Below are positions 8,858 through 16,426 of a DNA stretch of 24,488 nt, in pieces. This stretch comes from CAZTZY01 sp964617765 (lineage in GTDB: Bacteria; Pseudomonadota; Gammaproteobacteria; Pseudomonadales; DT-91): assembly GCA_964617765.1 (NCBI GenBank), contig CAZTZY010000043.1:1-24488 (forward strand), written 5' to 3'. The position numbers and the translations under genes are program-made. The notes beneath the pieces were generated by a model. That model did no database searches and was not told the origin of the DNA. It was given only the letters and a program-made list of their open reading frames with translations. Each line of letters opens with the position of its first letter. Within the stretch, counting starts at the first letter, position 1.

Positions 8858-9205
8858 GGTTGAGAAAGAATAAAGCAACAGAAAGCCCGTTGCGGTAAAT
8901 AGCCTGTAAAGCCTGACGCGACTATACAAGAATTTGGATGAAGTGTAAGCAAGAAAAACCGATAGCGCCCATAATTTATTCCTACCATTATCATAGTAAA
9001 AATTTATGGCCTTCTTCGCGCAAACTCCAGTTAATAACCTATGTTTTATAAGGAAAAGGAATATATCCTTTATCAAAACCGGCTTCAGGATATTTGGGGG
9101 TTTAATGCATAAATCAGGATATTCAGCCTCAGCATAATCCGCATATATCCTCGCAAGATAAATTAAGGAACCTCTGAAAAACATCTATACTGTTCCATTA
9201 AAGGA
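8858..9205. other. Intergenic region between divergent peroxiredoxin and DUF2157 genes
   Basis: This gene-free stretch of roughly 350 bases carries the likely peroxiredoxin promoter and, at 9163-9182, a short repeat (TTAAGGAACCTCTGAAAAAC). A variant of that repeat recurs at 11644-11664, just after the DUF2157/GDYXXLXY operon. A minus-strand open frame crosses the region, but it overlaps the peroxiredoxin start and has no family resemblance. Confidence 0.6.
8921..8948 (-). promoter_or_regulatory. Candidate sigma70-type promoter for the peroxiredoxin gene
   Basis: On the minus strand TTACAC (complement of 8943-8948) and TATAGT (complement of 8921-8926) are separated by 16 bases, about 65 bases upstream of the ribosome binding site. 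The -35 match is moderate. I looked for an OxyR-type tetrad of ATAG/CTAT spacings and found no convincing one. Confidence 0.4.
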
Positions 9206-9218
9206 AAGGAGCATGCCC

Positions 9219-10553
9219 ATGTCTGATAACAAACAAATCAAATGGCTGAAGAGTGAATTGCCACAATGGGTAAAACAGCAATTGATCAGTCCTGAACAAG
9301 CCGATTCCATCACACACTATTATCAGCAACGCACTACAACCACTTTAGGACGTTCAATATTTTCAGCCATTGGTGCCATATTATTTGGGTTGGGCATCAT
9401 TCTGTTTTTTGCCTACAACTGGCAAGACATGCACCGCTTCCTGAAGTTATTCATCATTTTCGCGTGCATTATCAGCGCCCATCTCGGTGCCTTGTGGTTT
9501 GCTGCACCTCCGCGCCACAATCATGCCGCCAGTGAAGGCCTGGCATTATTGGGCACGCTATTATTTGGTGCCGCCATCTGGCTGATCTCACAGGTTTATC
9601 ATATCGATGAACATTACCCCAATGCCTTTTTATTGTGGGGCGTAGCGGCACTGGCCATGGGTTGGGCGCGTATGTCAGCGTTGCAATGCCTGGCAGCTAT
9701 TGTGTTGTTGTTCTCCTGGGGCTGCATGGAAATTTTCGACTATAACCATTGGTATCACACTTCACCGTGGTGGTTGCTGCTGGGTACTGCCAGCCTCGCC
9801 TGGGTATTACGTTCGGCAGGGTTACTGTTTTTATCCATCGCCGCGTTTTATTTTTTATGGATTGCCAGTTTAATAGAGCCACTGGATGAAGTTGCCGGCT
9901 ATCTGGTGATGGCGATATCTGTTCTGTTGGCACAAGCGGGCATGATGTCGGAACGGATTAAAAACCAGCTGACATGGAATGTACGCAACGCACTGGTGAT
10001 TCCCGGCTTTTTGGCCTATCTCGCCATTGTGTTTATTCATACCTTTGAAGATTTTCACTACAACACAAAATTTATCTACCCTTTTGACAACTCCCTGCAA
10101 AACTCGTTTTTCTGGTATTCACTGATCACCAGTTTTGCGCTGCCCATATTAGCACTGCTGCCGCTACGCCGTTTACAGCCACAAGGCGAAACCGATCGCA
10201 TCCATTCAGTGCTGATGTTAGTCAGCGTTACGCTGGTTTTTATTATCAGTGCAGGATGGGTTGAACCTTCGTACGGCATTCGTTCCGGCATGATGAACCT
10301 GGTATTTATCGCGCACTGCTTCCTGTTTATCCTGCATGGCAGCCAGCAGCAACGGGGATGGGAAGTGGCCGGGGGTTGCCTGCTGTTTGCCACACTGGTC
10401 TTTGCCCGCTATACCGATCTGTTTGACAGTTTGCTATCCCGCTCCCTGGTATTCCTCGTACTCGGTGCCGGTTTGTTTCTGGTCGGCAATTTCTATTCAC
10501 GACATAAACCCGATAATGCAAAAAACCCGGCGCAAGGAGGTAAATCCGCATGA
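9219..10553 (+). CDS. DUF2157 domain membrane protein
   Basis: The 444-residue protein has a cytoplasmic N-terminal helical segment (about 1-50, including QLISPEQADSITHYY) followed by many hydrophobic helices, as in the DUF2157 family. The biochemical role is unknown. It is followed by a GDYXXLXY gene through an ATGA overlap, a conserved pairing, which suggests the two products act together at the inner membrane. Two ATGs compete, at 9213 and 9219. AAGGAG at 9206-9211 is one base from the first and seven from the second, so 9219 (MSDNKQ) is the start. Confidence 0.9.
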   Translation: MSDNKQIKWLKSELPQWVKQQLISPEQADSITHYYQQRTTTTLGRSIFSAIGAILFGLGIILFFAYNWQDMHRFLKLFIIFACIISAHLGALWFAAPPRHNHAASEGLALLGTLLFGAAIWLISQVYHIDEHYPNAFLLWGVAALAMGWARMSALQCLAAIVLLFSWGCMEIFDYNHWYHTSPWWLLLGTASLAWVLRSAGLLFLSIAAFYFLWIASLIEPLDEVAGYLVMAISVLLAQAGMMSERIKNQLTWNVRNALVIPGFLAYLAIVFIHTFEDFHYNTKFIYPFDNSLQNSFFWYSLITSFALPILALLPLRRLQPQGETDRIHSVLMLVSVTLVFIISAGWVEPSYGIRSGMMNLVFIAHCFLFILHGSQQQRGWEVAGGCLLFATLVFARYTDLFDSLLSRSLVFLVLGAGLFLVGNFYSRHKPDNAKNPAQGGKSA

Positions 10554-11614
10554 AAAAATGGCCTCTCAAAACCTGGATTATCCTTGTACTGATACTGCAA
10601 CTGGCTGCACTGGGCAGCATAGCCGGCAAACGTGAATGGATTCGCACCTATGGCGAACGCATTTATTTACGCACCGCACCTGTTGATCCGCGGGATATAT
10701 TCCGTGGCGATTATGTGCAACTGGAATACGAAATAAACCAGCCTGATACCGCTTTTTTATCCAAAGATTTATTAGATAAAAAATTCCAGCCGGTGTATTT
10801 AAACCTGCAACGCGATGCTCGCGGCGTAGGCAAACTCACCGCCATCACCACAGAAAAACCATCTGGCTTATTTATCAAAGGCTTTATTGATCAACAATGG
10901 GGCTGGCAAAATAACGGCCCGATCAAGCTGGGCATAGAAAAATATTTCGTGGAACAAGGCAGCGGCCTGGCACTGGAAGAAAAACGCGGGCGTGCACAGG
11001 AATGGCAAACGCCGATGGAAATGGACGTTGCACTCGGCAGTGATGGCACCGCAGTGATTCGCGGTTATCGCTGGAGTGATATGGGCATTCGCCTGGAAGT
11101 ACTGGAAGCCGGACGCGACATTAACACCATGAATCAAGCGCAAAACACCAACACTGAAGATGCAGTGGAAGAACCACAGGCGGCTGTACGCATCAGCGCA
11201 AAACTGCGTATCAGCCTCCGCAATCAATCACAAAAAACGATACGTCTTATCGATTCTGCAGAACATTGTGCTTTTACGCTGGTACAAAACGAGTTTAACC
11301 AGATGGGCAGTGGACAAACCTACAAACCGATGGCAATGCCTTATCGCCACTGTGAAAACACCATCACATGGATAGAACTCACTTTGGCACCACAACAGGT
11401 TTATGCTGTTGACATTGACCTAACAGAAAAACAATGGCATATCATGACAGATGGCAAAGAACAGGAACTGGGCGCATTACGCAATAACTGGTCAGGCTTC
11501 CGCTGGATTTATCAATTACCGGAACCGGTACGCGTTGTACATGCCAATGAAAGTGATGTGTGGTTATCAAGCATGCGTACAGCACGGTTTAATGCGGGTG
11601 GGCGGATTGATTAA
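10550..11614 (+). CDS. GDYXXLXY domain-containing protein
   Basis: The 354-residue protein has one N-terminal membrane anchor (about 8-25) followed by an exported domain. Its signature GDYVQLEY is at 53-60, right after the typical RGD-like approach DIFRGDY. The family is uncharacterised and usually encoded with DUF2157 or DUF4401 proteins. The ATG overlaps the upstream TGA in ATGA, and AAGGAGG at 10534-10540 provides a strong ribosome site, so the two genes are translationally coupled. The last 53 codons plus stop have a decayed duplicate at 14613-14773. An insertion-like Asn/Thr/Glu-rich stretch near residue 190-205 probably loops out. Confidence 0.9.
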   Translation: MKKWPLKTWIILVLILQLAALGSIAGKREWIRTYGERIYLRTAPVDPRDIFRGDYVQLEYEINQPDTAFLSKDLLDKKFQPVYLNLQRDARGVGKLTAITTEKPSGLFIKGFIDQQWGWQNNGPIKLGIEKYFVEQGSGLALEEKRGRAQEWQTPMEMDVALGSDGTAVIRGYRWSDMGIRLEVLEAGRDINTMNQAQNTNTEDAVEEPQAAVRISAKLRISLRNQSQKTIRLIDSAEHCAFTLVQNEFNQMGSGQTYKPMAMPYRHCENTITWIELTLAPQQVYAVDIDLTEKQWHIMTDGKEQELGALRNNWSGFRWIYQLPEPVRVVHANESDVWLSSMRTARFNAGGRID

Positions 11615-11789
11615 TGTGTAGTGTTACAATGATTCTCTCAAAGTTAAAGGAACTTCAGAAAAACTGACATTTCAAACAAAGTGAGAAATACAGCGACTTA
11701 AATTCAATACATTCTACACAGTGTATGGTCTGAGGCTACAAAAGCTGCAGAATGACAATCAGGGTTTCCCAACCGACTTGAAGTCTCTA
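11615..11789. other. Intergenic region with a short dispersed repeat
   Basis: The only structure seen is the repeat at 11644-11664, which resembles 9163-9182 (shared core GGAAC..TC.GAAAAAC). The two copies bracket the DUF2157/GDYXXLXY operon. No gene or clear terminator is visible. Confidence 0.5.
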
Positions 11790-12326
11790 CTAACGCTTTA
11801 TAGCTAGCTTATTAGCATCTTCATAGGCCAATAAAGCTATTACCACTTTTTCCTGTTTTTGGCTTAACACGCCATAAGCCAAAAACACAACAATGCCGTC
11901 ACCATTGACTACAATAGAAACCGGTCCCTCAGCTAACCCCCAGTGATTGTTGGCTATACTGTTGTAATCCGCGGTTACAGAGCAAGTGGGATCCGGGCTA
12001 TCTTTCAGCTCTTTGGCAATTTCAGAAACCGCCACTGACAACAGCGCATACCAGGCACGGTTGTTCATATCCACTATCGACTTTGGACAAAAACCCGCAG
12101 CTATAACCCTGCGATTGAACTGGCCTATCTTTCGACTGCTATAGTTTAACGGATACACCAGTATCAGCTGGCTCTTGCCATTTGCCACATAATCAAAACT
12201 CATCGGTTCAGCATTAATTGATAAGGGTTTTAATGCCTCTCCCACAGTCAATGACTGAGCCATAGGACTAAACCCGAATATTAAACTCAATAACCAGCAG
12301 GATTGGTAACGCAAAAGCTTAAACAT
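11790..12326 (-). CDS. YtfJ-like exported protein (predicted thioredoxin-like fold)
   Basis: The 178-residue protein has a signal peptide (about 1-23, ending in the MAQS region) and a mature part. That part begins LTVGEALKPLSI, contains KSQLILVYPLNYSSRKIGQFN, and later has GLAEGPVSIVVNGDGIVVFLAYG. This resembles the E. coli YtfJ family, predicted periplasmic proteins with a thioredoxin-like fold. There is no CXXC motif; the cysteines are isolated, so disulfide chemistry is not implied. The frame starts with a TTG at 12329, but the ATG at 12326 is the better start. The gene runs opposite to its neighbours and sits between two elements that are adjacent in the second copy of the repeat (see 14613-14843). 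Confidence 0.65.
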   Translation of the reverse strand: MFKLLRYQSCWLLSLIFGFSPMAQSLTVGEALKPLSINAEPMSFDYVANGKSQLILVYPLNYSSRKIGQFNRRVIAAGFCPKSIVDMNNRAWYALLSVAVSEIAKELKDSPDPTCSVTADYNSIANNHWGLAEGPVSIVVNGDGIVVFLAYGVLSQKQEKVVIALLAYEDANKLAIKR

Positions 12327-12520
12327 CAAAAAGCCGCTCTTTTTATATTTATAGGGTAATCATAGCAGCAACTTCGAATTTGCCTATTGGGGCGATTGAA
12401 CTTAACGGCTTTTAATCTGGCTGGGGTAAATCCAGTGAACTGCCGTCGATAAACTATCCCGGAAAACCATTCACCTTGTAGTTTTCAAGTTTTACCCGTC
12501 ACATCAAAAACAGTGTTGAT

Positions 12521-12592
12521 AGGTCAGGCTGACAATGTATCTATAAGCGGTCAAAATTAATCCAACCCGAAGCCTATTATTCAGGCAAAATG
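12521..12592 (+). repeat. Noncoding repeat B, copy 1
   Basis: This stretch aligns with 14779-14843. The shared core at 12549-12570 matches 14803-14824 with one difference over 22 bases. The surrounding bases (AGGTC, TGACAA, CCTATT, AAAATG) also match with small gaps. It lies upstream of the 7TMR-DISM cyclase gene. The rest of 12327-12695 shows no gene and no recognisable riboswitch. Confidence 0.75.
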
Positions 12593-12695
12593 GCACATAA
12601 TTCAATAATGTGCTATAGATAAAAGACATCTTTAAGCGTTCAAGAATAAATCAAAAACACTCGCTTATTACCTCTGAAATGATCAGGCAGATTTT

Positions 12696-14528
12696 ATGAA
12701 CAGAAAATATTGGCAAAAAATACGTCAAACTGATTTTTCAATTTCAATTCTGGCTGCGCTGATAATTTTGTCTCTTGCCACACCAATTGCCTGGGCATCA
12801 GAAAATCAACCGAGTTTACACACAGCAGAATCTCCTGTGATCACGATTAATACAGCACACGATTCATTTGATTTATCGCCATATATTGAAACCATCGAGG
12901 ACAATAATAACACTTATACTATGGCAGATATTCGTTCGGGGAAATACGACCATTTATGGCAAAGAAACACTAAGCCAATATTTATTGCTCCTCTCAAAAG
13001 CACCTATTGGTTTCGCGTACAGTTCGGTTTTTCAAAAACATCAGATAATAATGTTTATCTACTGGTCGATTATCTGGCCGATTTATTTACCTCGATTGAT
13101 GCCACGATGGTACAAACCAATCAACAGGGCCAGTTAATTGCAGAGCAAATAATTCATTCCGGCAGATCGGTTCCCTTTAACGATAGAAACATGGTTGGTC
13201 AATTTGATGGCCTAAAAATCCAAAATTCCAATGCAACGTCTATTAGCGTTATTGGAAAATTCAATAATGTAGATACAGGTGTTCCTGCACTGTTTCCATT
13301 GAATATTTATAGCGAAGAAGCTTACCAGGAGAAACAACAAACCAGACTGATGATTTTAGCCGGCTTTTTTTCAGCCATGGGCGCTATGTTTTTATACAGT
13401 GTCAGCATGCTTTTTGTTTTACGTGAAAGGGTCTATTGCGTTTACATTTTATTCCTGTTGACCGCAATTATGACGTGTTCAGTCATGGATGGTTTAACCG
13501 GGCGATGGTTATTTCCGGCTTCACCGGTGCTGGATGTTAATGTTGCGAATTCAAATGGCCTATTTTCAGGGGTTTTGTGGATATATTTTGTCTACATATC
13601 ATTGGATGCAAAAACGAATTGGCCAAAACAGATGACCCGGTTTTATGAAATCATCATGATTCTAGGTTTGCTTTTTACACCGCTGCCTTTTTTGATACTG
13701 ACGCCTTTTCAATCTTCCATGTTGGCGCAGTCTTATGATTCCCTGGCATTACCGTTAGCCCTGATCGCTATTATCGTATCAATCATCAGAAAAGATCCCA
13801 TTGCTCCTTATTTATTGGTTGCTGAAATAAGCGTGATTATCGGGAATATTTGTTTTTTACTGATGATGCAGGGAATAGTGAATATGCATGCAGTCTTTTT
13901 TTGGGGAATGCATTGGGGATTTTTTGGCGAAGTGGTTTTATTTTCCCTGGCCCTGGCTGCCAAAACGAAACTCGCGATTATTACGGAAATGCAAACCAAA
14001 ATGGAAAAGGATAAGTTTGAATATATGGCATTGCATGATTCGATGACGGATTTACCCAATCGAAAAATGTTCATGGATGCCCTTACTCCATCGATGGCCA
14101 GAGCACGCCGGCATAATAAACAAATGGGTTTGATGATGATTGATCTTAACGGCTTCAAGGCGATTAATGACACCTATGGCCATGATGCGGGCGATGCCAT
14201 TTTATGTCACGTTGCAAAGCAGCTTGCTATAAATGTCAGGGAAAATGATATACCCGCACGATTAGGTGGTGATGAATTTGCCATTATTCTCGAAGATATT
14301 TCTATTAAAGATGTGCCCTGCCTGTCTAAAAAAATACTCGCAGCCATTGCTATCCCCATTCAATATCAAGGTAAAAACTTGCAACTTACAGGAAGTATTG
14401 GCATCTCCTTATATCCATCCCAAAGTGACACTGTAGCCGATTTAATCAAATTGGCTGACGATCACATGTACAAGGCAAAAACGGAAAAGCTGGGTTGTTA
14501 TTGGCAAGACAGCGGCTTGACGGTTTGA
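12696..14528 (+). CDS. 7TMR-DISM membrane diguanylate cyclase
   Basis: This 610-residue receptor-type enzyme would make cyclic di-GMP. It has a signal or first helix (about 17-34), a periplasmic 7TMR-DISM extracellular beta-sandwich (about 48-205, containing STYWFRVQF), seven membrane helices (about 217-425), a short coiled linker (EMQTKMEKDKFEYMA) and a complete GGDEF domain. The active site is RLGGDEFAII (GGDEF at 524-528). The inhibitory I-site REND (515-518) lies five residues before it, so product inhibition is expected. There is no EAL domain. The periplasmic ligand is unknown. The gene is flanked by repeat B copies and by a duplicated gene tail. Confidence 0.95.
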   Translation: MNRKYWQKIRQTDFSISILAALIILSLATPIAWASENQPSLHTAESPVITINTAHDSFDLSPYIETIEDNNNTYTMADIRSGKYDHLWQRNTKPIFIAPLKSTYWFRVQFGFSKTSDNNVYLLVDYLADLFTSIDATMVQTNQQGQLIAEQIIHSGRSVPFNDRNMVGQFDGLKIQNSNATSISVIGKFNNVDTGVPALFPLNIYSEEAYQEKQQTRLMILAGFFSAMGAMFLYSVSMLFVLRERVYCVYILFLLTAIMTCSVMDGLTGRWLFPASPVLDVNVANSNGLFSGVLWIYFVYISLDAKTNWPKQMTRFYEIIMILGLLFTPLPFLILTPFQSSMLAQSYDSLALPLALIAIIVSIIRKDPIAPYLLVAEISVIIGNICFLLMMQGIVNMHAVFFWGMHWGFFGEVVLFSLALAAKTKLAIITEMQTKMEKDKFEYMALHDSMTDLPNRKMFMDALTPSMARARRHNKQMGLMMIDLNGFKAINDTYGHDAGDAILCHVAKQLAINVRENDIPARLGGDEFAIILEDISIKDVPCLSKKILAAIAIPIQYQGKNLQLTGSIGISLYPSQSDTVADLIKLADDHMYKAKTEKLGCYWQDSGLTV

Positions 14529-14612
14529 TGATAAAACAAGGGGTGAAATCAGGTTTTAATAGGGACGCTATTGATATCTGGTAAAGATAAATGGATTTGA
14601 ATTCGAAACTTT

Positions 14613-14773
14613 GCAAAGAGCAAGAGCTTGGCGCACTGCAAAATCGTTGGTCAGGCTGCCGCTGGATAGATTAACTACCGGAATCGGTATGTGCTGTTCA
14701 TGTCAATGAAAGTGATGTGTGGTTATTAAGCATGCTTACCGCGCAGTTTAATGCGGGTGCGAGGATTGATTAA
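14613..14773 (+). pseudogene. Decayed duplicate of the GDYXXLXY gene 3' end
   Basis: These 161 bases align without gaps to 11454-11614, the last 53 codons plus stop of the GDYXXLXY gene. Translated in the same frame they give KEQELGALQNRWSGCRWID, a stop, then LPESVCAVHVNESDVWLLSM and an ending FNAGARID before the shared TAA. The Gln codon CAA of the parent has become TAA, and no start or ribosome site is present, so it is a nonfunctional remnant. The preceding bases 14529-14612 show no homology that I can see. Confidence 0.88.
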
Positions 14774-14778
14774 TGTAC

Positions 14779-14843
14779 AGGTCTGACAAAGTGCCTGTGA
14801 TTGGTCAAAATTAATTCAACCCGACCCCTATTGTTGTAAAATG
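14779..14843 (+). repeat. Noncoding repeat B, copy 2
   Basis: This is the partner of 12521-12592 (see there). It begins only six bases after the stop of the gene-tail remnant, whereas copy 1 is about 900 bases from the intact gene tail. Confidence 0.75.
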
Positions 14844-14857
14844 TAGCGCATATTTAG

Positions 14858-14880
14858 TCTCCCCTATTTCATAGTGGAGG
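14858..14880. repeat. Hairpin repeat, second copy
   Basis: This differs at three positions from the perfect hairpin at 93-115, and its stem retains one mismatch. A second small hairpin, GCCAGA/TCTGGC, follows at 14901-14919. The remainder of 14920-15053 shows nothing recognisable. Confidence 0.6.
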
Positions 14881-15053
14881 CTAAAATAAGTGCCATTCGT
14901 GCCAGAGTAAAAATCTGGCGCATTAACACTATTTTAGTATTGAATTCATACAACCCTGCTAATCCAAAGCTTCCAATCTGGCACTTGTCTATCATCAATT
15001 CTTACACCGATGAGCCAGTACTTTAATACGATTCTGCGCAATTTTTGCCAGAC

Positions 15054-15078
15054 AGAGACGTTGCATGCAACGTCTCTA
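15054..15078. repeat. Perfect palindrome, copy 2
   Basis: A 24-bp perfect palindrome (15054-15077) plus one base is identical to 1896-1920. It lies downstream of the 15132-16250 gene, in a position where it could act as a terminator. Confidence 0.85.
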
Positions 15079-15131
15079 CGTAATTGAAGGCGTTAAACTA
15101 CTTTAGTGAGCTGCAATTCAAACACATTGCA

Positions 15132-16250
15132 CTACTGCACAATCAACGATTCACCCGACAAACCAAACTCGCGTACACACACGCGATTCCTGCCGGTTTG
15201 TTTGGCATCGTAAACAGCGGCATCGGCTTGGCCTAAGAGTGCTTTAACCACCTGTTCGCGATGGGCTTGCTTGTGGATTTTTCCATCGAAGGTAGAAACA
15301 CCAATGGAAAGTGTTATACACAGGGAGATATCTTCAAATTCGACTTGTTGTTGTTCAACGAAGGTACGAATGCGTTCGGCCACCTGATAGGCAAGATCAG
15401 CATCGCATTCAGGCAGCAATATCGCAAATTCTTCACCGCCGTAACGGGCGAGATGATCGCCTTCACGCAATTGCAACTTAACCCAATTGGCCAAAGCGCA
15501 AAGGGCAGCGTCACCGGCCTGATGGCCATAGTTATCGTTAATCGCTTTAAAAAAATCGGCATCGATAAATAAACACGATAGCGGCTGGCTGGCGCGTTGG
15601 GCGCGGGCGACTTCCTTACTGATATCATCATCAAAACAACGGCGGTTTTTCACCTGCGTGAGGTTATCAATCATACTTAACCGGCGTATGCATTCTTTAT
15701 TGGCGCTGTTCTGCAAACACATGGCGGCGATAAGGCCCATATGCCCCATAAAATCCACTGCCTTATCGGAAGTGAAACGACTTTCTTCCGAACTGCCGAG
15801 GATGATGCATCCGGCCAGCACTCCACCACACAGCAAGGGAATAAACGCGGCAGATTGCACCACCGTTTTACCCGGGAACCAGTGTGGTTTCTCTTGTTCG
15901 CTGAGGGGTTTTAATACGGGTTTGTATTGCCCCAGAAAAATGCCTTCAATATCAGTGATCAAACTGTTGAATACCAGTCGATGACCACATTGTTTCAGGG
16001 TGATATCACTTAATGACAGGCGCAGCTCTTGCTCCCTGTCGAACCAGACCAGGCGACAATCTGAAAGGGTGAAATGGCGAATGGAGGTATACAACAGGGT
16101 TTCAATCAGGTCGGCGAGGTTGTCAGCTGACAGCATTGCCAGCTCAAACTGTTGAAAACGTTCAAGTATTGCCTGGTTGTTCATTGCCTTGGCAATCAGT
16201 TCGCGAAACTGTTGTTTGAGTTGCTGGTTCTGTGACGAGGTATCCGACAC
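15132..16250 (-). CDS. GAF/DUF484-type diguanylate cyclase
   Basis: This is a 372-residue soluble cyclase. A short helical N-terminus (about 6-40) leads into a DUF484/GAF-like sensor domain (about 40-182), followed by a GGDEF domain from about 190 (SMIDNLTQVKNRRCFDDD). The active site is RYGGEEFAILLP (GGEEF at 271-275), and the I-site REGD (262-265) sits five residues upstream, so the protein should be active and feedback-inhibited. No membrane helix is present, so it would answer a cytoplasmic signal that cannot be named. It is convergent with the 12696-14528 cyclase and divergent from the M16 protease. Confidence 0.95.
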   Translation of the reverse strand: MSDTSSQNQQLKQQFRELIAKAMNNQAILERFQQFELAMLSADNLADLIETLLYTSIRHFTLSDCRLVWFDREQELRLSLSDITLKQCGHRLVFNSLITDIEGIFLGQYKPVLKPLSEQEKPHWFPGKTVVQSAAFIPLLCGGVLAGCIILGSSEESRFTSDKAVDFMGHMGLIAAMCLQNSANKECIRRLSMIDNLTQVKNRRCFDDDISKEVARAQRASQPLSCLFIDADFFKAINDNYGHQAGDAALCALANWVKLQLREGDHLARYGGEEFAILLPECDADLAYQVAERIRTFVEQQQVEFEDISLCITLSIGVSTFDGKIHKQAHREQVVKALLGQADAAVYDAKQTGRNRVCVREFGLSGESLIVQ

Positions 16251-16426
16251 GGGTCTACTTCCCTAATGAATTCATCTTGATGGCTGAAGTATAAAATAAG
16301 CTTTCAACAACGCCATGATTTACTTCTAATTTTGTGCTTTTGTACTTGTTTTTTTACTGTTACACCCGATAAATGAGCTGTGTTAACCTATGCGCCATTA
16401 CTTTTATTCATTTTTCCAGGATTTCT

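Noticed and set aside
8858..9000. OxyR operator upstream of the peroxiredoxin gene
   Set aside because: ATAG/CTAT-like pieces are present, but not with the required spacing.
8801..9184. Minus-strand open frame of 127 codons
   Set aside because: It overlaps the peroxiredoxin start and its GGAGG site, and the composition looks like translated intergenic DNA.
12330..12695. Cyclic di-GMP riboswitch ahead of the cyclase gene
   Set aside because: I could not identify the conserved core or paired arms; only repeat B is evident.
13808..14173. Minus-strand open frame of 121 codons
   Set aside because: It is a shadow of the 7TMR-DISM/GGDEF coding sequence.
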